Notes: generated by a model from the letters alone, not told the origin. A DNA stretch of 64,000 nt from Pseudarthrobacter sp. L1SW (GCF_020809045.1 NZ_CP078079.1:4030001-4094000), one strand, 5' to 3'. Shown: positions 7,229 to 16,082, numbered from the stretch's first letter. Numbers and translations: made by a program.

Positions 7229-8254
7229 GTCGTTCGCATGTTCCAGCGGAGACGCCCCCTTGGACGGCTCCTTGCCGCGCCCTTCGGCTGACGCCGGCGC
7301 AGGACCGCGGAGTTCGTCGAGCCGGACCAGGATGACGCCGCCGACGATCAGCGCGCCGCCGACGAGCTGGATGGCGCCCGGAAGCTCACCAAGAAGCAGC
7401 CAGGCCCAGATGACGGCGAAGAGGACTTCGGTCAGCGAGACAAAGGACGCCACCTTCGAACCGAGCGCCCGCGCGGCCATGATTCCGGACACGTAGGCCA
7501 GCACGGTTGCCAGGAGCACAAGGCCCGCCAGTGACACCCACCAGGGTGTGACCCACGGGCCCAGCCTGGTGTCGGCAGTGCTGAAGGCCATGGGCAGCAG
7601 GCCGGTGGCGGCGGAAAGCCACATCACGGCCGCGCCTACCAGCAGGCCCCCGGAGGCCAGGACGATGGGCGGCAGGGAGTCATTCTCCTTGGCCGTGATG
7701 AAGAAATACATGGCCAGGCAGACGGCGGCCGCAATACCCCAGAGGACACCAATGACGTCGACCTTCACGGCACCGGTGAGGTCCAGGACGAGGACCAGGC
7801 CGGCCAGGGAGAGCAGCGTGCCGCCAAACGTCAGGACACGCGGCTGCTTCCGGCTGGCACCCCACAGCCACAGCACAATGATGACCGGAGCCAAGTATTC
7901 AAGCAGGAGTGCCACCCCCACGGAGAGCCTGGCCACAGCATTGAAGTAGAAAAGCTGGCAGGCCGCGACGCCGATTAGCCCGAAAAGCAGGATGGTCACC
8001 CAGTTGTCCCGCAGCTGGTGCCATCGTCCCCTCAGGGCGGGAAAAGCGGGCACGGCGAGGATCAGCGCTGCACCCGTGAGCCTGGCAGTGACGGCAGCTC
8101 CCGGGGACCATCCTGTTTCCAGGAGCGCCTTGGCGAAGGACCCGGAGAGTCCGAAGACGGCGGAGGAGAACAAGGCTACGCCCAGGCCGGAGGCGAGGAA
8201 GTTCAGCCTGCCTGCGGACACGGGGCGGGGCGCGCGGTTGCTCGCAGCAGACAT
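7211..8254 (-). CDS. EamA/DMT-family transporter
   Basis: The 347-residue membrane protein has about ten hydrophobic segments arranged as two EamA repeats, typical of drug/metabolite exporters of the RhaT/YdcZ type. The substrate cannot be told from sequence. A short Arg/Ala-rich cytoplasmic N-terminus precedes the first helix, and a charged tail follows the last. The ATG at 8254 is supported by an AGGAG site seven bases upstream. It is divergent from the CGNR regulator gene, which could control it from the shared 72-bp spacer. Confidence 0.85.
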   Translation of the reverse strand: MSAASNRAPRPVSAGRLNFLASGLGVALFSSAVFGLSGSFAKALLETGWSPGAAVTARLTGAALILAVPAFPALRGRWHQLRDNWVTILLFGLIGVAACQLFYFNAVARLSVGVALLLEYLAPVIIVLWLWGASRKQPRVLTFGGTLLSLAGLVLVLDLTGAVKVDVIGVLWGIAAAVCLAMYFFITAKENDSLPPIVLASGGLLVGAAVMWLSAATGLLPMAFSTADTRLGPWVTPWWVSLAGLVLLATVLAYVSGIMAARALGSKVASFVSLTEVLFAVIWAWLLLGELPGAIQLVGGALIVGGVILVRLDELRGPAPASAEGRGKEPSKGASPLEHANDVEPVP

Positions 8255-8326
8255 TGGGCCGCTCCTGTCAGGAGTAAAGTGGGGTTATGGTCATGACAGT
8301 ACGGGACGGCGTTGTAAGGAGTCAAG

Positions 8327-8872
8327 ATGGTTTTTGCCCCTGACACTGAGGTGGCGCTGCGGACGGTGGTGAACCTGGTCAATTCGGCGGCAAACGGGAC
8401 CGAAGCACTCGCCACCCAGGCGGACCTGGACCGCTTCCTGGCGGCTGAGGGTTTCACCGGATCCCGCACCAGGGATGAAGAGGAGCTGGAAAGCGTCCGG
8501 CAGTTGCGCCAACAGCTCGCGGAACTGTGGACGGCGGATGAAGACGCAGCCGTCGGCACGGTGAACCGGCTCCTGCGCGAGGCGCGCGCGCTGCCCCAAC
8601 TGGTCAAGCACGACGACTGGGACTGGCACCTGCACGCCACCACACCGGAAGCCCCGCTGGTGGACAGAATGAGCACGGAGGCCGCGATGGCGCTGGCGGA
8701 CGTCATCCGCGGCAAGGAAATGGACCGGATGCGGACCTGCGAATCAGAGGACTGCGACGCTGCCGTGCTGGATCTCAGCCGGAACCGGTCAAAGCGGTAT
8801 TGCGACACCGGCAATTGCGCCAACCGCGCGCATGTGGCGGCCTACCGGGCCCGGCAGGCGGCCTCCGGCTAG
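8327..8872 (+). CDS. CGNR zinc-finger / ABATE-domain protein, putative transcriptional regulator
   Basis: The 181-residue product has an N-terminal ABATE (stress-induced) domain and a C-terminal CGNR zinc finger. The metal-binding pattern runs C-x4-C, then LDLSRNRSKRYC, then CANRAHVAAYRARQA. These proteins are thought to bind DNA, but few have been studied. AAGGAG sits six bases before the ATG. Divergent orientation to the EamA transporter is a common regulator/target arrangement, so control of that exporter is a reasonable inference. Confidence 0.82.
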   Translation: MVFAPDTEVALRTVVNLVNSAANGTEALATQADLDRFLAAEGFTGSRTRDEEELESVRQLRQQLAELWTADEDAAVGTVNRLLREARALPQLVKHDDWDWHLHATTPEAPLVDRMSTEAAMALADVIRGKEMDRMRTCESEDCDAAVLDLSRNRSKRYCDTGNCANRAHVAAYRARQAASG

Positions 8873-9234
8873 CGGCCCGGGGTGTCCGGGTGTTCAGGAC
8901 CGTCGGCGGAAGCGGGCGGCTCCTGCGCGCCCGGGGCACCGAAGCCGTGGGAGGGCTTCCGGGCCGAACTGAGGTTCACGCCGGAACCCTTGCCCAGGTG
9001 CTCAGCATTTTCCTTGTAGCTCATGGAGAGCATCGCGGCAACCACCAGGGTGACAATGAAGGCGATGCCGGCAGCAGTGAAGGCGAGGTCGAAACGGGGT
9101 GTCCGCGCACTGCCTCCGGAGGCAAAGATGACGACGGCAAAGAACGCTATTACGGCCCAGAACGCGGAGAACATCAGGGGCCCCTTCACCGAGGTCCGCA
9201 GCCTGCGCGGTTTTCCTGGATGCTGGTCTGCCAC
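8869..9234 (-). CDS. Small membrane protein, two predicted helices
   Basis: The GTG at 9234 is chosen because GGGAGGAA lies just upstream; the longer frame to 9366 has no such site. The 121-residue product has a basic N-terminus and two hydrophobic segments (FWAVIAFFAVVIF and AGIAFIVTLVVAAML). A soluble Pro/Gly-rich C-terminal tail follows. I do not recognise a family with a known function. It overlaps the end of the CGNR gene by 4 bp in convergent orientation. It is probably an inner-membrane accessory protein. Confidence 0.65.
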   Translation of the reverse strand: MADQHPGKPRRLRTSVKGPLMFSAFWAVIAFFAVVIFASGGSARTPRFDLAFTAAGIAFIVTLVVAAMLSMSYKENAEHLGKGSGVNLSSARKPSHGFGAPGAQEPPASADGPEHPDTPGR

Positions 9235-9337
9235 GGTGGTTCCTCCCTGCAGGCGGCGCGCCGGCCGGCCTGTTTTAAGTATTGCGGTGGTTTGCCCGGC
9301 GAATTTTCTACAAGGAGTAGAACCGCGCTTACCTAGT

Positions 9338-9928
9338 TTACGGCTTCCCGGAGGTGCGGCCGGCATCGTGCCGAAGCGTCAGGCCTGAAAGTACCCACAA
9401 CATGCCGGAAATAATCGCTCCGCCACCAACAACCCCCAGCAGGGCGTGGGCACCCAGTCCGATAAAGAACGGCAGTACGGCTGCGGTGCCAAGGCCGATG
9501 GCTCCGGAGGTGATCCAGTCCCGGGACAGGACATGCCGGCCGCGCAGCTTCAGCCCGCAGAGCAGCTCAAGCGCTCCGGCCACACCAAGCCCCACGGCAC
9601 CCACTACGCCAAACAACAGGTCCCCGTGCAGCATCACCAGGGAAAGCCCGGCACCGGCCAGCACTGCGCCCGCCGCCGAGAGCAGCTTGCCCGGAGCGGA
9701 ATCACGCTGGAAGCCTGCGGCCTGGATGCCCCGGAGGAGGAGAAGGCCGGTGGCTAAAAGATACAGTCCCCCGGCCCAGCCCATGACCCCCACGGAGGGG
9801 GCGGCCCAGAAGATGGTGACTGCGCCGAAAACCAGCGCTGCCGCCGAACGGAGCAGGACCGGCTGCCAGAGGTCTGGCCGGGGGGCGGTTCCGGGGGCGG
9901 TGCCTGCGGGTGTCCTTGGTTGCGTCAC
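9338..9928 (-). CDS. DUF308/HdeD-like multi-spanning membrane protein
   Basis: The 196-residue product has about six hydrophobic segments in short repeats separated by Gly-rich turns, resembling the HdeD/DUF308 type of small membrane proteins. The start is a GTG at 9928 with no ribosome binding site. A -10-like TAAACT lies six bases upstream (minus strand, 9935-9940), suggesting a leaderless transcript. Function is unknown; no catalytic motif is visible. Confidence 0.65.
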   Translation of the reverse strand: MTQPRTPAGTAPGTAPRPDLWQPVLLRSAAALVFGAVTIFWAAPSVGVMGWAGGLYLLATGLLLLRGIQAAGFQRDSAPGKLLSAAGAVLAGAGLSLVMLHGDLLFGVVGAVGLGVAGALELLCGLKLRGRHVLSRDWITSGAIGLGTAAVLPFFIGLGAHALLGVVGGGAIISGMLWVLSGLTLRHDAGRTSGKP

Positions 9929-9986
9929 CGGTCCAGTTTAGTGGCGCCGGTGCGGTGGCAGAACTCCGGGCCCGATCACGCTGCTG

Positions 9987-11339
9987 CTACCCGGAACCGA
10001 GCACCATCCACCGGTCTGACCGGGCACGCAGGCCGAGGGTAAGGGCGCGCGCCGCCATGTAGCCGAGGGCGAAGGCGGCCCATAGCCAGCCCAGGCCTGC
10101 GGCGCCCGATACGCCCAGCACGGCCACGGCCGTCAACAGCGGCACATAGACGGCGAGGTTCAGCACCCCGGCCAGGGCAAGGTACTTTGCGTCCCCGGCG
10201 CCGATCAGCACCCCGTCCAGCACAAAGACGTAGCCGGCAATGGGCTGGCCCGCGGCGAGCACCCAGAGGGCAATGGCCAGAACCGACTGCACCTCGGGAT
10301 CGGACGTGAAAAGGGCACCGGCCCAGGGGGCCGCGATGGCCAGGAGCATGCCCGTCACCACGCCAAAGCCCAGTCCCCAGCGGATCATGGTGCCGGTCAG
10401 GAGGCGCGCCCTGGCGGCATTTGACGCGCCGAGCTCCTTGCCGATCAGGGCCTGGGCGGCGATGGCCAGCGCATCCAGGGCGAAGGCCAGGAAGGAAAAA
10501 ATGGTCATTGCCAGCTGGTGGGCTGCGAGGTTGACCGCCCCTTGTGCAGTGACCACCAGCACCGTGGCCAGGATCGCGATCCGGAGGCTCAGGGTGCGCA
10601 GCATCAGCCAGGACCCCACCCGCGTCATGCTGCGGATGCCCCGCCAGCTTGGGAGCAGGCCCACCCCGTTGCCCACTGCGTTCCGCCTGACGATGTACAG
10701 GTAGACGCCCGCCATGGCCCATTGGGCCACGCTGGTTCCCACCGCGGATCCGGTCACGGACCAGCCCAGCCCGTAGACCAGCCACAGGTTCAGGACGATG
10801 TTGAGGCCAAAGCCTGCCGTGGCCACCACCAGCGGGGTCCGGGTGTCCTGAAGGCCCCGGAGGAGGCCCGTGCCGGCAAAAATAAGAAGCATGGCAACCA
10901 GGCCGGGCATGGACCAGCGGAGGTAGTCGACGGCGAAGGTCCGCACCTCACCTTCGGCCCCGAGCAGGCCGATCAGCGGGTCCGCGGCAAGGAACCCGGC
11001 CACCGCCAGGACTGTGCCCAGCATCAGTGCCAGCCAAACGCCGTCGCGCCCGGCCGCGAGGGCCTTGCCCAGCTGGCCGTCACCGATGGCACGGGCAACG
11101 GCCGGGGTGGTGGAGTAGGCCAGGAAGACCATTAGGCCGACGGCGGTGTGCAGCACCGCCGAGGCGAGTCCGACGCCAGCCAGCTGGGCCACGCCCAGGT
11201 GGCCCACAATTGCCGAGTCGGCGAGCAGGAACAGCGGTTCGGCCACCAGCGCACCGAAGGCGGGAACGGCCAGCCGGAGGATCTCCCGGTTCTTCCCCCG
11301 GGATTGCGTGGCGGTGGCGGGGGACGGTAAGGACGGCAC
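9987..11339 (-). CDS. MATE-family efflux transporter (DinF-like)
   Basis: The 450-residue membrane protein has twelve predicted helices in two related halves, as in MATE multidrug/Na+ or H+ antiporters. It contains the early LVAEPLFLLADSAIVGHLG segment typical of the DinF branch. The start is GTG at 11339. A -10-like TAGGCT at 11346-11351 ends six bases before it, so the mRNA is probably leaderless. The exported compound cannot be inferred. Confidence 0.88.
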   Translation of the reverse strand: MPSLPSPATATQSRGKNREILRLAVPAFGALVAEPLFLLADSAIVGHLGVAQLAGVGLASAVLHTAVGLMVFLAYSTTPAVARAIGDGQLGKALAAGRDGVWLALMLGTVLAVAGFLAADPLIGLLGAEGEVRTFAVDYLRWSMPGLVAMLLIFAGTGLLRGLQDTRTPLVVATAGFGLNIVLNLWLVYGLGWSVTGSAVGTSVAQWAMAGVYLYIVRRNAVGNGVGLLPSWRGIRSMTRVGSWLMLRTLSLRIAILATVLVVTAQGAVNLAAHQLAMTIFSFLAFALDALAIAAQALIGKELGASNAARARLLTGTMIRWGLGFGVVTGMLLAIAAPWAGALFTSDPEVQSVLAIALWVLAAGQPIAGYVFVLDGVLIGAGDAKYLALAGVLNLAVYVPLLTAVAVLGVSGAAGLGWLWAAFALGYMAARALTLGLRARSDRWMVLGSG

Positions 11340-11419
11340 GAAACCAGCCTAATCTGCCACCCGCGGTCAGGCGTATGGGACGGCTCCCGCCCATGACAAG
11401 GAACACATTGTGACGCAGT

Positions 11420-11437
11420 TAGTTGACACTTCAACTA
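11420..11437 (+). promoter_or_regulatory. doxX promoter -35 inside a 7-bp inverted repeat
   Basis: TAGTTGA-CACT-TCAACTA (11420-11437) is an inverted repeat that contains the consensus -35 hexamer TTGACA (11423-11428). A repressor bound here would block RNA polymerase. MarR/HxlR-type repressors commonly control DoxX genes, but none is adjacent. Confidence 0.5.
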
Positions 11438-11458
11438 TCCGCCGCGAGACTGGAACTC

Positions 11459-11893
11459 ATGAACCAGTCACGACTTACCACCACCGCCATCACCGCCCTC
11501 CGCATCATCCTGGGTTTCCTCTTTGCCGCCCACGGCTGGCAGAAGTTCAGTGAATGGACCATCGCCGGCACCCAGGCCTCGTTCGCCAAGATGGGCGTTC
11601 CGGCAGCGGAAATTGCAGCGCCCACGGTTGCCGTCCTTGAGTTCGCTGGCGGAATCGCCCTAATCCTGGGCGTCCTGACCCGCGTGGTTGCAGCCCTCCT
11701 GGCCCTGGACATGCTGGGCGCCCTGTTCCTGGTACACGCCTCCGCCGGAGTTTTTGCCGCCAACGGCGGGTATGAGCTGGTGCTGCTCCTCGCCGCAGCA
11801 GCCTTCGCCCTGGCCCTCACGGGCGCCGGACGCCTGTCTGTGGACCGGGCCCTGTTTGGCCGCAGCAACTCCAAACTGGCCGTCCTGGCCTAA
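11459..11893 (+). CDS. DoxX family membrane protein
   Basis: The ATG at 11459 gives a 144-residue protein with four membrane helices. It carries the DoxX opening ALRIILGFLFAAHGWQKF and the later LEFAGGIALILGVLTR segment. DoxX proteins are integral membrane proteins linked to oxidative/thiol stress. The TTG at 11423 lies in the promoter and is rejected as a start. The ATG has only a weak ribosome binding site, so translation may be inefficient or leaderless. Confidence 0.85.
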   Translation: MNQSRLTTTAITALRIILGFLFAAHGWQKFSEWTIAGTQASFAKMGVPAAEIAAPTVAVLEFAGGIALILGVLTRVVAALLALDMLGALFLVHASAGVFAANGGYELVLLLAAAAFALALTGAGRLSVDRALFGRSNSKLAVLA

Positions 11894-11923
11894 GCGGCAC
11901 CCCGGCCACAGCCGGGAAGCGGT

Positions 11924-11961
11924 CGACGGCGGGTGCGCACTCCGGTGCGCACCCGCCGTCG
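11924..11961. terminator. Long perfect hairpin terminator after doxX
   Basis: A perfect 17-bp stem (11924-11940 with 11945-11961) with a TCCG loop lies 31 bp after the doxX stop. There is no U tract, a common feature of high-GC terminators. Confidence 0.75.
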
Positions 11962-12135
11962 GCCGTTAAGGCCTTAGTGTGGTCGCTGCAACAGCCCTTC
12001 CGCCCGCCCGAACAGTGCCGTGTCGCCGGAAAACTGCGGGGCCGCCGTTCCGGAACGCCGCGCCGGGAACTCTCCGGCGTTTCCGGCGCCGGACCCGACT
12101 GCTGGGTAACCCAGTGGCGTCAGTATGATCGCAGC

Positions 12136-13107
12136 ATGACTGACTCCGGCGCCGCCAACTCCGTTACCCTCCGCTTCCTGGCCGCCCCCATGGACGTGGG
12201 ACACAGCGGCTCCGTGGACGCCGGCACCGTGCTCGAGTGGGTGGACAAGGCCGCGTACGCTGCCGCGGTGGGCTGGGCGAAGTCCTACTGCGTGACCGCC
12301 TACGTGGGAAACATCCATTTCGCCGACCCCGTCAACAGCGGCGACATGGTGGAAGTGGAGGCCACCATCGTCTACACCGGTCGGTCCTCGATGCATATCC
12401 GCACGGTGGTGTCCTCCGGGGATCCGAAGGGCGGCCCGGCCACCATGCGAAGCCAGTGCATGGTGATCTTCGTGGCCGTGGGTGAGGACGGAAAACCCAT
12501 CCCGGTGCAGCAGTACCAGCCCGTCACGGCGGAGGAAATCGAGCAACGGGACCACGCCTTGGCCCGGATCAAGGTACGGGAACAGATAGTCGAAGCCATG
12601 AACCGCCAGGAATATACCGATGCGGGCACGGCCGAACGGGTGACCCTCCGCTTCATGGCTGCGCCCACGGACGTGAACTGGGGCGGAAAAGTGCACGGCG
12701 GGATCGTCATGAAGTGGATCGATGAGGCCGCGTACGTCTGCGCCTCACGGTACTGCGGCATGGACACGGTGGCCGTCTTCTCCGGCGGCGTCCGGTTCTA
12801 CCGGCCGCTGCTGATCGGCCACGTGGTGGAGGTGGAAGCCCGCCTGGTGTACACGGGAACGAAGGGCATGCACATCGCAGTCCACGTCCGCTCCGGCGAT
12901 CCCAAGAGCCGCGACATGAACCTCACCACCTACTGCCTGACGGTAATGGTGGCGCGCGACGCCGAAGGCAACTCCGTGCCTGTCCCTGCCTGGGTGCCAG
13001 TCAGCGAGGAGGACAAGCGGCTGCACGCCCACGCGCGCGAGTTGCTTGAGATCAGGGGCACCGCCCCGGGCAACCGCCTGCCGAACCACCTGCTGGCACA
13101 GGGCTAA
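12136..13107 (+). CDS. Double hot-dog acyl-CoA thioesterase
   Basis: The ATG at 12136 follows a -10-like TATGAT (12124-12129) by six bases, pointing to a leaderless mRNA; the longer frame from 11977 overlaps that promoter. The 323-residue product contains two hot-dog domains (about residues 8-140 and 170-300). Each opens with TLRF-AAP-DV, followed by a helix with EWVDKAAY or KWIDEAAY and a VEVEA strand. This matches the BFIT/ACOT11-type acyl-CoA hydrolases, which release free fatty acids from acyl-CoA in the cytoplasm. The active-site acidic residue is likely the Asp of each helix. The substrate chain length is unknown. Confidence 0.85.
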   Translation: MTDSGAANSVTLRFLAAPMDVGHSGSVDAGTVLEWVDKAAYAAAVGWAKSYCVTAYVGNIHFADPVNSGDMVEVEATIVYTGRSSMHIRTVVSSGDPKGGPATMRSQCMVIFVAVGEDGKPIPVQQYQPVTAEEIEQRDHALARIKVREQIVEAMNRQEYTDAGTAERVTLRFMAAPTDVNWGGKVHGGIVMKWIDEAAYVCASRYCGMDTVAVFSGGVRFYRPLLIGHVVEVEARLVYTGTKGMHIAVHVRSGDPKSRDMNLTTYCLTVMVARDAEGNSVPVPAWVPVSEEDKRLHAHARELLEIRGTAPGNRLPNHLLAQG

Positions 13108-13135
13108 GCCTCTCCGCGCCAGGGGCGCCGGGCCC

Positions 13136-14518
13136 CTAGAAGCCCCCGCCGCCGGCGTCCGCTGCCATGTTGGCGAACCGGGAGTAATGGCCTTGGAAGG
13201 CAACGACGATGTCCTTGGTGGGGCCGTTACGGTGCTTCGCAACCAGGATGTCGGCTTCGCCGGCGCGCGGCGACTCCTTGTCATAGACATCCTCGCGGTG
13301 GAGCAGGATGACCATGTCCGCGTCCTGCTCGATGGACCCGGATTCACGGAGGTCCGAAACCATGGGCCGCTTGTCCTGGCGCTGTTCAGAGCCACGGTTC
13401 AGCTGGGACAGTGCGATGACGGGCACCTGCAGTTCCTTGGCCAGCAGCTTCAGTGCACGTGAGAACTCGGAGACTTCCTGCTGGCGGGACTCCACCTTCT
13501 TGCCGGAGCTCATGAGCTGGAGGTAATCGAGGATCACCAGCTTGAGATCGTGCTGCTGCTTCAGGCGCCGGCATTTTGCCCGGATCTCCATCAGGGACAT
13601 GTTGGGGCTGTCGTCAATGAACAGCGGGGCGTCATTCATCCGGCCCATGGTGGTGGCGATTTTGGACCATTGCTCGTCCTTGATGGTTCCCTTGCGGAGA
13701 TCCTGCAATCCGATGGTTGCCTCCGCGGAAAGGAGGCGCATGGCGATTTCGTTCCGCCCCATTTCGAGGGAGAACATCACGGTGGCGAGGTTGTTCTTGA
13801 TGGCGGCGGAGCGGGCAAAGTCCAGGGCGAAGGTGGATTTACCCACAGCAGGCCGGGCCGCGATGACGATCATCTGGCCCGGGTGCAGTCCGTGGGTGAG
13901 CTCATCCAGCTCGTAGAACCCCGTGGGGACACCCGTCATCCCTTCGCCGCGGTGCCCTGACGCCTCGATCTCGTCCACGGTGGACTCCATGACGTCCTTG
14001 AGGACCACGTAATCCTCGGCAGTGCGCCGCTCGGCAACGGCGTAGACCTCGGCCTGGGCCTGGTTCACCAGGTCCTCCACCTCGCCGTCCGAGCCGTAGC
14101 CCAACTGGACGATTTTGGTCCCGGCGTTGACCAGGCGCCGGAGGACGGCGCGTTCCGCAACGATCTCGGCGTAGTAGCCGGCGTTGGCTGCGGTGGGGAC
14201 TGTTTGGATCAGTTCGTGCAGGTAGGCGGGGCCGCCGATTCGATTGATCTCGGCACGCTTGGTCAGTTCGTCCGAGACCGTAACGGCGTCCGCGGGTTCA
14301 CCGCGGCCGTAGAGGTCGATGATGGCCTCGTAGATGGTCTCATGGGCGGGGCGGTAGAAGTCCTGTCCCCGAAGGATTTCCACGACGTCGGCAATAGCAT
14401 CCTTGGACAGCATCATGCCGCCCAGGACGGATTGCTCGGCGGGGATATCCTGCGGCGGCTTTCGGCTCGCGTCTGATCCGCGGGTTGTTTCGACCGGGTC
14501 AAGATGCGCGATTGACAA
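13136..14518 (-). CDS. dnaB: Replicative DNA helicase DnaB
   Basis: DnaB is the hexameric 5'-3' helicase of the replication fork. The 460-residue product has the N-terminal DnaB domain (about 25-130), a linker helix and a RecA-like ATPase domain with Walker A ARPAVGKST (221-229). Walker B (LVILDYLQLM) and the Arg-containing C-terminal motifs follow. No intein is present. The start is a TTG at 14518 with GGAGGA centred nine bases upstream; the nearby ATG at 14534 is out of frame. The upstream region is rich in DnaA-box-like sequences. Confidence 0.96.
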   Translation of the reverse strand: MSIAHLDPVETTRGSDASRKPPQDIPAEQSVLGGMMLSKDAIADVVEILRGQDFYRPAHETIYEAIIDLYGRGEPADAVTVSDELTKRAEINRIGGPAYLHELIQTVPTAANAGYYAEIVAERAVLRRLVNAGTKIVQLGYGSDGEVEDLVNQAQAEVYAVAERRTAEDYVVLKDVMESTVDEIEASGHRGEGMTGVPTGFYELDELTHGLHPGQMIVIAARPAVGKSTFALDFARSAAIKNNLATVMFSLEMGRNEIAMRLLSAEATIGLQDLRKGTIKDEQWSKIATTMGRMNDAPLFIDDSPNMSLMEIRAKCRRLKQQHDLKLVILDYLQLMSSGKKVESRQQEVSEFSRALKLLAKELQVPVIALSQLNRGSEQRQDKRPMVSDLRESGSIEQDADMVILLHREDVYDKESPRAGEADILVAKHRNGPTKDIVVAFQGHYSRFANMAADAGGGGF

Positions 14519-15174
14519 AGTTGCCGTCCTCCATGTGAGCCGGACCTTGGGGCCCGGCGGTTATCCATCCTGGTGTGGCGTTGCCCGAAGACCGCGCACC
14601 GCTACCTGTTCAGGTCTACCAGCGGGGTGTGACAACGCAGGGCCAGCCCTCCGGAGACGGCATGGGCACGGGTTATCCCCACTATCCACAGGTTTTCCAC
14701 AGCGGGCTATTTCTTCCGGATCCGGCGGTTCCGCAGGTTGCCTTTCAGCAGTGATTCGGAACCAGCAAGCCCCGGAAGAACAGGTACCCCGCTACGCTAG
14801 CCCCCTCCGCCCCCGCTGCAAAGCCAGCAGTCTCCGGGCCCTGTGGACAAGCTGTGCACTAAGCGGCATAGCTTGTGCACAGCCTGTGGGCAAGGCTGTG
14901 GACAACAAAAAAGTTTTCCTGCCAATATGCGGCTGACCTGGGCAAACGCTATCGCAAGCATGTGGAGTAAATATTTCTTCCGGGGAATTTCATCCACAGC
15001 CCATATCGTCGCCGGGACACCTTATGCCCTGGATGCGGGCAGTGACGCAGTTCATTTGCGGCCCCGCGTGCTTCGCCATATGCCGTTGCGGGCGTCCGCT
15101 GCCCGGCAGGGGAACCCATATGCACAGCAGTGAATATTGCTGTGGATAAAGAGGAACTGGCATAAGCTCTATGT
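14519..15174. other. Gene-free region with DnaA-box cluster between dnaB and a divergent small gene
   Basis: About 650 bp has no credible ORF. It contains at least eight DnaA-box-like 9-mers. The one perfect TTATCCACA is on the minus strand at 15141-15149. Minus-strand TTGTCCACA occurs at 14842-14850 and 14897-14905. One-mismatch forms occur at 14673-14681, 14682-14690, 14693-14701, 14885-14893 and 14990-14998. AT-rich tracts lie at 14905-14920 and 14968-14992. It presumably holds the dnaB promoter as well as a DnaA-binding platform. Confidence 0.7.
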
Positions 15175-15450
15175 ATGGGCGAACTACTGCTGGTTCTGCT
15201 GCCGGCGATCGTCTTGGCGGCGCTTATTTGGGGGCTTGCCACGGCCCTTAGCCCGCGCAATTCAGGCGTTTCCGACGCCGAGAAGTACCAGCGTGACCTG
15301 GCCGAACGTTCAGCCCGGCACTACGCCGCCCAAGTTCAGGCAGCCACCGCTGCCCGGGCCCGCCTCGAGGCCATTACGCGGCCAAGCCAGAACGCCCAGG
15401 CGATGCACTCAGATCTGGCTGCCACCAGGAAGTACACAGAACGGCTTTGA
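15175..15450 (+). CDS. Small single-helix membrane protein
   Basis: The 91-residue product has one N-terminal hydrophobic helix (about residues 3-25), followed by a charged helical region ending in TRKYTERL. No family is recognised. It ends two bases before the ATG of the next gene, so the two are almost certainly co-expressed, and both are N-terminally anchored proteins. The start at 15175 lacks a strong ribosome binding site; a perfect minus-strand DnaA box lies 25 bp upstream. Confidence 0.65.
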   Translation: MGELLLVLLPAIVLAALIWGLATALSPRNSGVSDAEKYQRDLAERSARHYAAQVQAATAARARLEAITRPSQNAQAMHSDLAATRKYTERL

Positions 15451-15452
15451 AA

Positions 15453-16025
15453 ATGGAATCGCTCGTGATCCCTGTCCTTATCCTCCTGGCCGTGGCGGCC
15501 GGAGTCTTGCTCGCCGCCCGCGCCCTCAGCAGGCGAAGGGCTTCGGCCGGCGCGGCATCCGCGGCGCCTGCGGTCAGCTCCGCGGACCTCGCCCGCCAGG
15601 CGGCTGGAAAACTTTCCGAGGACGAACACCGGCGGCTCTATGCCCTTATCGCCCAGGGACAGGCCATGGCGGCCATCAAGCTGTACTACGAGGCCACGGG
15701 CGACGGGCTGCGCGCGTCGCGTGATGCGGTTGGCGCCCTGGCCGCCCACCCCCAGCCTTACCGCGGCCCGGAGGCCGTGCCAGCGGCCGCTGAGGACGAC
15801 GACGACGATGAGCCGCAGCGGTTCCCCTACCGCTACCGGGCGATTGCGAGCAAAGGGGACGTGACCCGCGAGGTCAGCAGCAACATGCTCAACGACGAGA
15901 TCTACGGCCGGATCCGCACCTTGGCCCGCAACGGGGACACGGAGGCGGCCGCCACCGCCCTGACCCGGCACTCTGATATCTCCATGAAGCAGGCCAGGGA
16001 GTTCATCGAACTGCTGGACGACTAA
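15453..16025 (+). CDS. Membrane-anchored protein with ribosomal L7/L12 C-terminal-like motif
   Basis: The ATG at 15453 is preferred to the TTG at 15447. The 190-residue product has an N-terminal membrane helix (about 4-24). Around residues 55-90 it has a segment (QGQAMAAIKLYYEATG then LRASRDAV) that resembles the L7/L12 C-terminal pattern of K-I-x-A-I-K-x-hydrophobic-R-x-x-T-G-L-x-L-x-x-A-K-x-x-V. An acidic linker (DDDDDEP) leads to a second helical unit with GDTEAAATALTRHSD and KQAREFIELL. Similar L7/L12-like domains occur in actinobacterial hypothetical proteins of unknown role. It is the second gene of a tight pair. Confidence 0.65.
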   Translation: MESLVIPVLILLAVAAGVLLAARALSRRRASAGAASAAPAVSSADLARQAAGKLSEDEHRRLYALIAQGQAMAAIKLYYEATGDGLRASRDAVGALAAHPQPYRGPEAVPAAAEDDDDDEPQRFPYRYRAIASKGDVTREVSSNMLNDEIYGRIRTLARNGDTEAAATALTRHSDISMKQAREFIELLDD

Positions 16026-16082
16026 GCCCGGCGGGAGTCGCGAAGATGCGTGGTGGAAGTTGGCTCGCCTCAGCGAGGAACT

